This document shows, piece after piece, positions 54,234 to 62,372 of a DNA stretch of 64,000 bases (positions are counted from its first letter, which is position 1; the number at the start of each line of letters is the position of its first letter). The stretch is from Thalassorhabdomicrobium marinisediminis (GTDB taxonomy: Bacteria; Pseudomonadota; Alphaproteobacteria; Rhodobacterales; Rhodobacteraceae), in contig NZ_QCYG01000008.1 in assembly GCF_003072065.1 (NCBI RefSeq), positions 62,001-126,000 on the forward strand, written 5' to 3'. The notes beneath the pieces are model-generated. The model did not search any database, was not told where the DNA came from, and saw nothing but the letters and a program-made list of their open reading frames with translations. Both the position numbers and the translations under genes were made by a program.

Positions 54234-55867
54234 TCCAGCGCGTAGAGCACATAGAGCGGTGTGCGCCGTACCTCTGATACGGTCAGCGTGCCCGTCTCGA
54301 TCCGCTCTTCAATAAGCTCAAGGATCATTTGCCGTGCGCTTTCGATGACCGGGCACCTCGGCACGAGGAGGTAATCCGCATCCTCGATCCCCGGCAATCC
54401 GCCATAATACCACGGCGCGCCCTGATCCAAGGGGTCCAGATCACCAAAAAGCCAATGGCTCGAGAAGATATCCGCCGCGAATAGTGATGCCCCGTCAGCC
54501 AATCCGGCCTGCTCAAGGTCGCGAACGATCGCGCCGAACATCCCGGGCAATCCGAGCTCCAGCGCACAGGGCGCCGAAGTCTCGCCTAGAAAAACCGTAT
54601 CGGGATCGCGCCCTTCGAACCGCGGCAAAAGGTCGAGTTCGATATCCAAGGCTATCCGAGCATCGACGCGTTCCTGTCGCGCTTCATGGCCCAGCAAATC
54701 ACGATGGACGCCCCCGCGCGGCAGCATCGGCACGTAGTCCACCGGATCGACCTGCAAGTGGCGCAGCGGGCTGGACATGAGGTTGAACAGCGACGCGGAT
54801 GACAGCGCAAATGCGACCGCCGAGGCCAGCACCAGCGCGTCCCGATAGCTCCAGCCCCAGCGGCTGATGACATTGTCGGCCTGCCCCCGCAGCCCGAGAA
54901 GCAGGACCCCCAGCAGCAAGAGCCATTGGGGATCGTTGCCGAAGTTCTGATAGGTGACATAGATAAAGCCCGGCAAGAGCATCAAGAGCACCATGCCGCC
55001 CGCCCGTGCATGTGCCAATCGCAGAAAAATGACACCGGCAACGGCGACAAGCGACCCGGCCAGATAGGCCGGCGCGGCCATGACCGCGCTGAGCGGCGCC
55101 CCGGGGGCCGGGCGCACCACCGATCCGGCGACCTCCAAAAGATCGCCCAGATAGGCAGTCCAGAAATCCACCCCTGTGAAAATAGTCACGCCCAGCGCCA
55201 ACACCAGACCAGTCACCAGCGCCACACCGATGGCCCGCCGCTGCCTGGTCAGGGCAAGGGCCACCACGATAGGAATGATGAACGTGGCAAAATAGGTCAT
55301 CTTCGTCATGGCCATGATGAAGACCATCAGCCCGATGATGACGCCGTCAATCGCACCGGCCCGCCGGGGGTCCCGCGACGTTTCCGGCGGGATCATGGCG
55401 GCCAGAATGGCGACAAAGGCCGCCGCCCAAGCCAGACGGTTGTAATGCATGGAGATAGAAATCGACTGCTCGGCCTCTCCGTGGACGAGGGCGAGCAACA
55501 GCACTAATACGATAAACCCGAAGAGCGCGGCCAGCCAAAGCCCTAGCCGGGACCCGGCGATCCGGATGATCATCGGCAGGAACACCGCAGCGACAAGCAC
55601 CTGCGTCCACAAAAAGGCCGTGCCGACCCCCAGCCCCGCTTTGACCAACATGGCAATCGGCCAGAACGCGAGCAGCCCGATCGGCGTCATGAAGTCGAGG
55701 TGCGGCAGCTGTCCTTGCGCCATCCGCAGCACGATCTGGATGACGTGCAGGGTATCGCCTTCGTGTTTGCCGACGTACAGCCCGTCGCTCAGCACGGCTG
55801 CGCCGCCCAGAACCAACCACGTCAGGGTGAGAAAGGCGGCCAATACCGCCCAGGATTTTCGTGTCAT
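54230..55867 (-). CDS. GT-C-like polytopic membrane protein, function unknown
   Basis: A 545-residue integral membrane protein with about ten to twelve helices and a C-terminal soluble domain of about 140 residues. After the first helix (MTRKSWAVLAAFLTLTWLVLGGA) comes a periplasmic loop with GKHEGDTLHVIQIVLRMAQGQLPHLDFMTPIG. This acidic (EGD) first loop followed by a DF...P segment resembles GT-C glycosyltransferases that use polyprenyl-phosphate sugars. No family could be named with certainty. Start ATG 55867 is chosen over 55918. It converges on the prepilin peptidase gene and diverges from an AAA ATPase. Confidence 0.7.
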   Translation of the reverse strand: MTRKSWAVLAAFLTLTWLVLGGAAVLSDGLYVGKHEGDTLHVIQIVLRMAQGQLPHLDFMTPIGLLAFWPIAMLVKAGLGVGTAFLWTQVLVAAVFLPMIIRIAGSRLGLWLAALFGFIVLVLLLALVHGEAEQSISISMHYNRLAWAAAFVAILAAMIPPETSRDPRRAGAIDGVIIGLMVFIMAMTKMTYFATFIIPIVVALALTRQRRAIGVALVTGLVLALGVTIFTGVDFWTAYLGDLLEVAGSVVRPAPGAPLSAVMAAPAYLAGSLVAVAGVIFLRLAHARAGGMVLLMLLPGFIYVTYQNFGNDPQWLLLLGVLLLGLRGQADNVISRWGWSYRDALVLASAVAFALSSASLFNLMSSPLRHLQVDPVDYVPMLPRGGVHRDLLGHEARQERVDARIALDIELDLLPRFEGRDPDTVFLGETSAPCALELGLPGMFGAIVRDLEQAGLADGASLFAADIFSSHWLFGDLDPLDQGAPWYYGGLPGIEDADYLLVPRCPVIESARQMILELIEERIETGTLTVSEVRRTPLYVLYALD

Positions 55868-56021
55868 GCCTGCCTCTGGAACGGTTTTGTCCCTTTTTTC
55901 GACACAATACTGGGGCACACCGACATTGCAAACCTTTCCCCGTCCACGTCCGAATTGTGTCGCGGAGGGGCAAACGGGTCACAGAAACCGGCCGAAAGGC
56001 ACGAAATTTGGGTGGAACGCT

Positions 56022-57332
56022 ATGAACATGCAGGTCTCGAACGTGATGGCCCCCCCGGCGCCAAAAACCGTCGAAGCGATGTCCCTGTCGCCCGTGATGA
56101 TGCGCGACATTCTGATCAAGACGATGTTTCGCACCAACCTTGAAAACGTAAGCGCGCTGGCCAAGGTCCTGTGCCTGCCGGTCAACGTCACCCAGCAACT
56201 GGTTGATGCCGCGCGTGGCCAGCGCCTGTGCGAGGCGACCGGCACGCTCAATGCCAACAACGGCAACGAGATGGGCTATCAGCTGACCGAAGCCGGCAAG
56301 GCCCGGGCGCTGGATGCCCTTGCGCAGTCGGAATATTTCGGCGCGATGCCGGTGCCGCTCGAGACCTACCGCGAACAGGTGAAACGCCAGTCGATCCGCA
56401 ACATTCAGGTGACCCGCGATCAGCTCACCTCGGCCATGGGGCACCTGATCCTGCCCCCTGCCCTGCTTGACCAGCTCGGCCCCGCCGTGGGCGCCGGTCG
56501 GTCGATCCTGATGTATGGACCACCCGGCAACGGGAAATCCTCGATCTCGAACGGGATCCGCGATGCGCTGGGCGACAAGATCTACATCCCCCGCGCGATC
56601 GAATATTCCGGTCAGGTGATCACCGTCTATGATCCCATCGTCCATACCGCCGCCGAGGAAGACGTGGACGACCCGAACTCTCTGCGCCGCACTTCGGGGC
56701 GCTATGACACCCGCTATGTGAAATGCGAACGCCCGACGGTGATCACCGGCGGGGAACTCAGCCTCGAGATGCTCGATCTGGTCTACAACCCCGTTGCGCG
56801 GACCTATCAGGCGCCGCTGCAGTTGAAGTCCACCGGCGGGATCTTCATCATCGACGACCTTGGGCGGCAGGCCGAGCCGCCGCAGGCCATCGTCAACCGC
56901 TGGATCGTCCCGCTGGAAGAAAACCGCGATATTCTGGCCCTTCAGTCGGGCGAGAAATTCGAGGTGCCTTTCGACACGCTGGTGATTTTCTCGACCAACT
57001 TCCACCCGAACGAGATCTTCGACAAGGCGGCGCTGCGCCGGATTTTCTTCAAGATCAAGATCGACGGACCGGATCAGGAAGACTTCCTGAAGATTTTCGC
57101 GATGATGGCGCGCAAACGCAAGATGCCGCTGGATGAGGCCGCGCTGGTGCATCTGTTGCAGAACAAATATCCGACGATCGACAACGTCTATGCGAACTAT
57201 CAGCCGATCTTCCTGATCGACCAGATGATTTCGATCTGCGAGTTCGAGGGAATCCCCTATCAGATGTCACCGGAGCTGATCGACCGGGCCTGGGCGAACA
57301 TGTTCGTCAAGGAAGAAGAGATCGTGCATTAA
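56022..57332 (+). CDS. AAA family ATPase adjacent to the tad locus
   Basis: A 436-residue cytoplasmic protein. The N-terminal 150 residues carry an ordered helical domain (MMRDILIKTMFRTNLENVSALAKVL and NGNEMGYQLTEAGKARALDALAQSEYFGAMPVPLE) that may be a winged helix. An AAA core follows: SILMYGPPGNGKSSISNGI (Walker A, about 162-180), GGIFIIDDLGRQ (Walker B) and LVIFSTNFHPNEIFDKAALRRIFFK (sensor and Arg finger region). It resembles MoxR- or McrB-like switch ATPases. Partner and substrate are unknown. Confidence 0.82.
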   Translation: MNMQVSNVMAPPAPKTVEAMSLSPVMMRDILIKTMFRTNLENVSALAKVLCLPVNVTQQLVDAARGQRLCEATGTLNANNGNEMGYQLTEAGKARALDALAQSEYFGAMPVPLETYREQVKRQSIRNIQVTRDQLTSAMGHLILPPALLDQLGPAVGAGRSILMYGPPGNGKSSISNGIRDALGDKIYIPRAIEYSGQVITVYDPIVHTAAEEDVDDPNSLRRTSGRYDTRYVKCERPTVITGGELSLEMLDLVYNPVARTYQAPLQLKSTGGIFIIDDLGRQAEPPQAIVNRWIVPLEENRDILALQSGEKFEVPFDTLVIFSTNFHPNEIFDKAALRRIFFKIKIDGPDQEDFLKIFAMMARKRKMPLDEAALVHLLQNKYPTIDNVYANYQPIFLIDQMISICEFEGIPYQMSPELIDRAWANMFVKEEEIVH

Positions 57333-57384
57333 GCCAAGTTGCCCGGCTTGACGTTCGACGGATCGAATGGGCACGGCCCATCCG

Positions 57385-57440
57385 ATCCCCCGGGGCGCTG
57401 CCCCGGACCCCGAGGTATTTGTGAACCAAAGAAGCCGGGG
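57385..57440 (-). repeat. Dispersed GC-rich intergenic repeat, copy D
   Basis: In reverse orientation: CTTCTTTGGTTCACAAATAC, CTCGGGGTCCGGGGCAGCG, CCCCGGGGGATCG. The head matches copy B. It fills the gap between the AAA ATPase and the helicase gene. Confidence 0.7.
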
Positions 57441-57463
57441 CTCCGCCTTGACCGCGGGCGGTG

Positions 57464-59884
57464 ATGGGGCATCTTATGGGGATGCGCGATCTGCCCCAAA
57501 GATTTCAGGACTGGTTCGATAGCAAAGGCTGGTCGATTCATCCGCACCAGCAGGTGATGCTGGACCGCGCAGGGGAGCCTGCGCTTTTGCTGATTGCGCC
57601 CACCGGGGGCGGCAAGACGCTGGCGGGGTTCCTGCCCTCTCTGGTTGAATTGGAGGACGGTGCGCACGAGGGGTTGCACACGCTTTATGTCTCGCCGCTC
57701 AAAGCCCTGGCCGCGGACATCAAGCGCAATCTGGGCACGCCGATTGCCGATATGGACCTGCCGATCCGGGTTGAGGATCGCACGGGCGACACCAGCTACA
57801 CGCAAAAACGCAGGCAGCGGGCGGATCCACCGCATATTCTGTTGACGACGCCGGAATCGCTGGCGCTTCTGGTGTCCTACGAAGACGCGCCCCGGATGTT
57901 CAAGGGCGTGCAACGGATCATCGTTGACGAGATCCACGCGCTGGCGGAAAGCAAACGGGGCGATCAGTTGATGCTGGCACTGAGCCGGGTGCAGGCCATG
58001 GCGCCGGGGCTGCGCCGTGTCGGGCTGTCGGCCACGGTCGAGGACCCGGCCGCGATTGCCCATCAACTCGCTCGGCACCCCGACCCCTGCCCCATCGTCA
58101 TGGCCGATCCCGGTCCGGACCCCGATATCTCGATGCTGGTGACTGAAGAGACCCCGCCCTGGTCTGGCGGTGGGGCGAAATACTCGATCCCGGCGGTGCT
58201 GGATCTGGTGCGGCAACACAGCACAACCTTGATTTTTCACAACACCCGCGCGCAGGCGGAAATCTATTTCCACAACCTGTGGCTTGCCAATGAGGATAGC
58301 CTGCCCATCGGGATCCATCACGGCAGCCTGAGCCGGGACCAGCGCAGCAAGGTCGAAGCGGCGATGGTGCGTGGCGATTTGCGGGCGATTGTCTGCACCG
58401 GCAGCCTTGATCTGGGCATCGACTGGGGGGACGTGGACCTTGTGGTGCAGATCGGGGCGCCCAAGAATGTCAAACGGCTGATCCAGCGGATCGGTCGTGC
58501 CAACCACCGCTACAACGCGCCGTCGAAGGCCGTTCTGGTGCCTGCGAACCGGTTCGAGGTGGTGGAATGCGTCGCCGCGCTGGAAGCCGGCCGCGAACAC
58601 GATCTGGACGGTGACCCGAAGGGCCCCGGCCCGCGGGATGTGCTGTGCCAGCATATCCTGATCGCCGCATGCGCTGGCCCGTTCGAGGCCACGGAGCTGT
58701 TCCGGCAGATCAAGACCGTTGGCGCCTATAGTGAGTTGAGCCGCGCGGCCTTTGACGACTGCCTCGAGTTCTGCGCCACCGGCGGCTATGCCTTGCGCGC
58801 CTATGACAAGTGGCAGCGCCTGAAAGAGGTGGACGGCACATACCGGTTGCGCGACCCGCGGTCCGCCGCGCAGATCCGCATGAACATCGGCACGATCTAC
58901 GATGTGGAGACCCTCAAGGTCCGGTTCCGGCGTGCCGCGCAGAGTCTGGGCGAGGTCGAGGAGGCGTTCGCCGCCTCGCTCACCCCCGGGGATACCTTCC
59001 TCATGGGCGGTCAGATCGTGCGCTATGAAGGGCTGAACCAGATGACCGTTGAAGTGAGCCGCAACAAGGGGCGCGAACCCAAGGTTGCCACCTTCTACGG
59101 CACCAAGTTCGCCACCTCGACCCAGCTCAGTCAGCGCATTTTGCGGATGTTCCAGCAGGAGCGTTGGCCGGAGTTGCCGCCGCACACCGCCCAATGGCTG
59201 CAGCTTCAGCGCGACGTGTCGAAGCTGCCTGATGCGGGGCGCATCCTTGTGGAGTCCTTTCCCCATGACGGGCGTGCCAATCTGGCGATCTATGGCTTTG
59301 CCGGGCTGAACGCCCATCGCACGCTGGGCCTGATCCTCACCCAGCGGATGGAGGCGGCGGGGCTTAATCCGTTGGGGTTTGTGGTGACCGACTATGCCTT
59401 GCTGATCTGGGGGCTGACGCCGGTCGCGGACGCGGCCCCCCTGTTCGATCCTGCCAACATCCGCGACGGGTTGGAGACGTGGTTGCAGGGCAACGCCGTG
59501 ATGAAGCGCACCTTCCGGCAGGCTGCGATCATTGCGGGGCTGATCGACCGCAACACGCGTGGCGGGCGCAAGACGGGGCGGCAGGCGACATTCTCGAGCG
59601 ATATTCTGTATGACACGCTTGCGAAATATGACCCCGATCACCTGATGTTGCGGATCACCCGCGAAGAGGCGATGCGCGGGTTGGTGGACTTCGGCCGCGT
59701 GGAAGAAATGCTGCAGCGCACCGCGGGGCGGGTCGATCAGGTGAACCTTGACCGGGTGACGCCGCTTGCCGCACCGCTGTTCCTCGAACCCGGACGGATC
59801 CCGGTGTTCGGAGAGGCGCGCGAACGGCTGTTGCAGGAGAAGACCGAGGAACTGATGCAAGAGGCCGGTCTAACGGACCTGTGA
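57464..59884 (+). CDS. Ligase-associated DEXH-box helicase (Lhr family)
   Basis: An 806-residue superfamily 2 helicase. RecA domain 1 has the Q-like motif IHPHQQVMLDRAGEPALLLIAPTGGGKTLAGFLPSL (Walker A GGGKT), VSPLKALAADIKRNL, a DEIH box in IIVDEIHALAESKRG and VGLSATV. RecA domain 2 has IHHGSLSRDQR, CTGSLDLGIDWGDVDLV and LIQRIGRANHRY. A winged-helix/Lhr C-terminal domain follows. It belongs to the group of DEXH helicases encoded with an ATP-dependent DNA ligase, an exonuclease and PdeM. GTG 57461 and ATG 57476 or 57482 are alternative starts. Confidence 0.93.
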   Translation: MGHLMGMRDLPQRFQDWFDSKGWSIHPHQQVMLDRAGEPALLLIAPTGGGKTLAGFLPSLVELEDGAHEGLHTLYVSPLKALAADIKRNLGTPIADMDLPIRVEDRTGDTSYTQKRRQRADPPHILLTTPESLALLVSYEDAPRMFKGVQRIIVDEIHALAESKRGDQLMLALSRVQAMAPGLRRVGLSATVEDPAAIAHQLARHPDPCPIVMADPGPDPDISMLVTEETPPWSGGGAKYSIPAVLDLVRQHSTTLIFHNTRAQAEIYFHNLWLANEDSLPIGIHHGSLSRDQRSKVEAAMVRGDLRAIVCTGSLDLGIDWGDVDLVVQIGAPKNVKRLIQRIGRANHRYNAPSKAVLVPANRFEVVECVAALEAGREHDLDGDPKGPGPRDVLCQHILIAACAGPFEATELFRQIKTVGAYSELSRAAFDDCLEFCATGGYALRAYDKWQRLKEVDGTYRLRDPRSAAQIRMNIGTIYDVETLKVRFRRAAQSLGEVEEAFAASLTPGDTFLMGGQIVRYEGLNQMTVEVSRNKGREPKVATFYGTKFATSTQLSQRILRMFQQERWPELPPHTAQWLQLQRDVSKLPDAGRILVESFPHDGRANLAIYGFAGLNAHRTLGLILTQRMEAAGLNPLGFVVTDYALLIWGLTPVADAAPLFDPANIRDGLETWLQGNAVMKRTFRQAAIIAGLIDRNTRGGRKTGRQATFSSDILYDTLAKYDPDHLMLRITREEAMRGLVDFGRVEEMLQRTAGRVDQVNLDRVTPLAAPLFLEPGRIPVFGEARERLLQEKTEELMQEAGLTDL

Positions 59885-59928
59885 TCCCCCTCTGGACCCT
59901 GCTGGGAAATTCCGGCATGGAACAGATC

Positions 59929-60597
59929 ATGAACGATCATCACTTTACCTTCAACGCCGCGGCCCTTGTGGCGCGGGCGGATGGCACGCTTTGGTGGCCC
60001 GATGAAGGGCTGCTTTGTGTGTCCGACCTGCATCTGGGCAAGTCCGAACGGATCGCGCGCAGGGGGGGCAACCTGTTGCCCCCCTATGAAACGCAAGACA
60101 CGTTGTGGCGGCTTAAAGCAGCGATCGCGGCCGTGCAGCCCGAACGGGTAATCTGTCTGGGGGACAGTTTCGATGACATCACTGCCGCGCAGTCCGTCCC
60201 GGAGGAGGCGCGGCGCAGCCTGATGCATTTGCAGGCCGGGCGGGAATGGATCTGGATCGAGGGCAACCACGATCCCGGCCCCGTCGACATTGGCGGCACC
60301 CACCGCGTCGAGGTCACGGTCGGCCCCCTGACCTTTCGCCACATCACCGATGGTAAGACGATTGGCGAAGTGTCCGGACACTATCACCCGAAGGCGAGCG
60401 TGCGGGGCGCGGGCTTCGCGCGGGCCTGTTTCCTGATGGACCGCCGCAAACTGATCCTGCCGGCCTTCGGGGCCTATACGGGCGGACTGTCCGTCGGGCA
60501 CACAGCCCTGCGGTCGTTGTTCGCTGCGGATGGTCTGGCTATTCTGACGGGAAAGCGCGCTCTGCCGGTGCCCCTGTCGGCCTGTCTTCGTCGCTGA
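59929..60597 (+). CDS. pdeM: Ligase-associated metallophosphoesterase PdeM
   Basis: A 222-residue calcineurin-like endonuclease or phosphodiesterase. The motif set is LLCVSDLHLGKSERIARRGG (D-x-H), VICLGDSFDD (GDxxDD), WIEGNHDPG (GNHD) and SGHYHPKASV (GHxH). ATG 59929 gives MNDHHFTFNAAALVARADGTLWWPDEG, matching the usual PdeM start; GTG 59881 overlaps the helicase stop and would add 16 residues. Its 3' end overlaps the convergent LytTR gene by 59 bases. Confidence 0.92.
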   Translation: MNDHHFTFNAAALVARADGTLWWPDEGLLCVSDLHLGKSERIARRGGNLLPPYETQDTLWRLKAAIAAVQPERVICLGDSFDDITAAQSVPEEARRSLMHLQAGREWIWIEGNHDPGPVDIGGTHRVEVTVGPLTFRHITDGKTIGEVSGHYHPKASVRGAGFARACFLMDRRKLILPAFGAYTGGLSVGHTALRSLFAADGLAILTGKRALPVPLSACLRR

Positions 60598-61345
60598 CCG
60601 GCTGGATCTTCGCAAGGTTGGGTCGGTATTTCGGCCCGACGGGCAGCTCGGTGCCGCAGACCAGCTTGACCACGTCCCGGCCATTGGCCTCAGCCACCCC
60701 TTCGATCTGCGACAGTGCGACCCAATGGGACCGATGCACGCAGAAGCCCGGTTCGCGGTCGATGTCAGCCACCGCGTCGCGCAACCGCATCAGGATACGG
60801 TATTCCTCACCACTGACGAGCCGGATGCGGATGTGGTGGTTGTCGGAGCTCACCCGACCAAGCCGCGCCCCGTCGGGCGCGTCGATCCGGTCAAGCAGAC
60901 GGTCCCGCCGGTCGGGATTGCCGGCCAACTCTTGTTGAATAGCGCGGCGGACAATGGTCGCCGCCAGACCGATGAGAAAGGCGAAAAGGCTGATGGTGTG
61001 CCAGCCCACGCGGGGCCCTTCTTGCGGCCAGATCACCGGATTGAGCACCGCCGTGAAGGGGCCGACCGCCAGCGCCAAGGCCAACACGACCAGAAGATCC
61101 TCGGCCGCGTCCGCCTTGCGCTTGCGCAGCATGCGCCATGCCACGCGAAAGCCGAAAGCGGCCATGACGGACAGCCCGATCACAAAAGCCCAGTAAGCCA
61201 GTCGAGCCCCAAACGACAACGCGCCGTAGGTGTTGAACGGACCCGACAACGCGATGATTACGCTGACCAGCATCCAAATCGCCAAAACCGGCCGAAGCTC
61301 GATTTCAGCAGCGACCTCTGCGACGGTCGCCTTCAGTCTCTCCAT
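60539..61345 (-). CDS. Membrane-bound LytTR-type transcription factor
   Basis: A 268-residue protein with four transmembrane helices (about 19-37, 48-66, 76-95 and 104-125) and a C-terminal DNA-binding LytTR domain (about 165-255). This is visible as HHIRIRLVSGEEYRILMRLRDAVADI, PGFCVHRSHWVALSQIEGV and GTELPVGPKYRPNLAKI, the strands and RSHWVN-like element of LytTR. No histidine kinase is next to it. ATG 61345 has a GAGGGGATCGGG site. Targets are unknown; a perfect palindrome upstream may be its own operator. Confidence 0.88.
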   Translation of the reverse strand: MERLKATVAEVAAEIELRPVLAIWMLVSVIIALSGPFNTYGALSFGARLAYWAFVIGLSVMAAFGFRVAWRMLRKRKADAAEDLLVVLALALAVGPFTAVLNPVIWPQEGPRVGWHTISLFAFLIGLAATIVRRAIQQELAGNPDRRDRLLDRIDAPDGARLGRVSSDNHHIRIRLVSGEEYRILMRLRDAVADIDREPGFCVHRSHWVALSQIEGVAEANGRDVVKLVCGTELPVGPKYRPNLAKIQPVSDEDRPTGAPAERAFPSE

Positions 61346-61371
61346 ACCCGATCCCCTCAGATCGTTTTGCA

Positions 61372-61385
61372 CCGAATCGATTCGG
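61372..61385. promoter_or_regulatory. 14-bp perfect palindrome upstream of the LytTR gene
   Basis: CCGAATCGATTCGG is fully self-complementary and lies 27 bases before the LytTR start and about 46 after the folD stop. LytTR proteins bind direct repeats more often than palindromes, so it may instead serve another regulator. Confidence 0.4.
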
Positions 61386-61431
61386 CGCCCCACAACCTTA
61401 GGGGGAGCTGATTGATCTGACGACCAAAAAA

Positions 61432-62325
61432 CTAAACGGTCAGCGTGTCAGGCTCAGCCAGCGCGTTGGCGCGGCAACAGGCGGTCAGCGTATTGGCCAG
61501 CAGACAGGCGATGGTCATCGGCCCGACGCCGCCGGGCACAGGGGTAATCGCGCCGGCCACTTTGACGCAACTGCCGTAATCCGCATCCCCGACCAATCGT
61601 GTGCCGCCGTCCGGTTTGTCGATGCGGTTGATGCCCACGTCGATCACCGTCGCCCCCGGTTTGATCCAGTCGCCCTGCACCATTTCCGGGCGCCCCACGG
61701 CGGCGACGACTATATCCGCGCCGCGCACAACGTCCGGCAGATCGCGGGTCCGCGAATGGGCAATCGTCACGGTGCAGCTGTCGCCCAGTAAAAGCTGCGC
61801 CATGGGTTTGCCGACAATGTTCGAGCGGCCGATCACCACGGCGTTCATGCCTGATAAGGACCCGTGATGGTCGCGCAACATCAGCAGCGCGCCGAGCGGC
61901 GTGCAGGGCACCATCGCCTTCTGCCCGGTTGCCAGCCGCCCCACATTCGAGATGTGGAACCCGTCCACGTCCTTGGCGGGATCGATCGCGTTGATCACCA
62001 GATCGCTGTTGAGGTGGTCCGGCAGCGGCAGTTGCACAAGGATGCCGTGAATTGTCGGGTCGGCGTTGAGCGTTTCGATCACCTCAAGCAGGCCCGCTTC
62101 GCTGACCGAGGCGTCCAGCCGGTGCTCCACCGACTTCATGCCCACCTCGCGCGTCATCTTGCCCTTGGATTTGACATAGACCTGGCTGGCCGGATCCTCT
62201 CCGACCAGCACCACCGCCAGCCCTGGTGTGATGTCGTGATCCGCCTTGAGCCTTGCGACCCCTTCGGCCACTTGCCCGCGCACCTTCGCCGCGAAGGCTT
62301 TTCCGTCAATCACCGTGGCTGTCAT
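61432..62325 (-). CDS. folD: Methylenetetrahydrofolate dehydrogenase/cyclohydrolase FolD
   Basis: A 297-residue bifunctional enzyme interconverting 5,10-methylene-, methenyl- and 10-formyl-tetrahydrofolate with [18 protein letters not shown] holds the Tyr and catalytic Lys (about 51-56), [13 protein letters not shown] is the family signature, [17 protein letters not shown] is the NADP loop, and the C-terminus has [16 protein letters not shown]. About 47 bases downstream of fhs in the same orientation, so probably one transcript. Confidence 0.97.
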   Translation of the reverse strand: MTATVIDGKAFAAKVRGQVAEGVARLKADHDITPGLAVVLVGEDPASQVYVKSKGKMTREVGMKSVEHRLDASVSEAGLLEVIETLNADPTIHGILVQLPLPDHLNSDLVINAIDPAKDVDGFHISNVGRLATGQKAMVPCTPLGALLMLRDHHGSLSGMNAVVIGRSNIVGKPMAQLLLGDSCTVTIAHSRTRDLPDVVRGADIVVAAVGRPEMVQGDWIKPGATVIDVGINRIDKPDGGTRLVGDADYGSCVKVAGAITPVPGGVGPMTIACLLANTLTACCRANALAEPDTLTV

Positions 62326-62372
62326 GGCTGTCCCTTGTGTCGTAGTGGTCTGAATATCAGGCGTTGCCCCGC

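Noticed and set aside
55347-57152. 601-codon open frame on the minus strand across the GT-C-like gene and the AAA ATPase gene
   Set aside because: It crosses two well-supported genes in the wrong frame and has no domain signature.
57329-59860. 843-codon open frame on the minus strand opposite the helicase gene
   Set aside because: It is the antisense shadow of a clear Lhr-type helicase. The translated product is His/Gln/Arg-rich with no recognisable domain, as expected from high-GC codon use.
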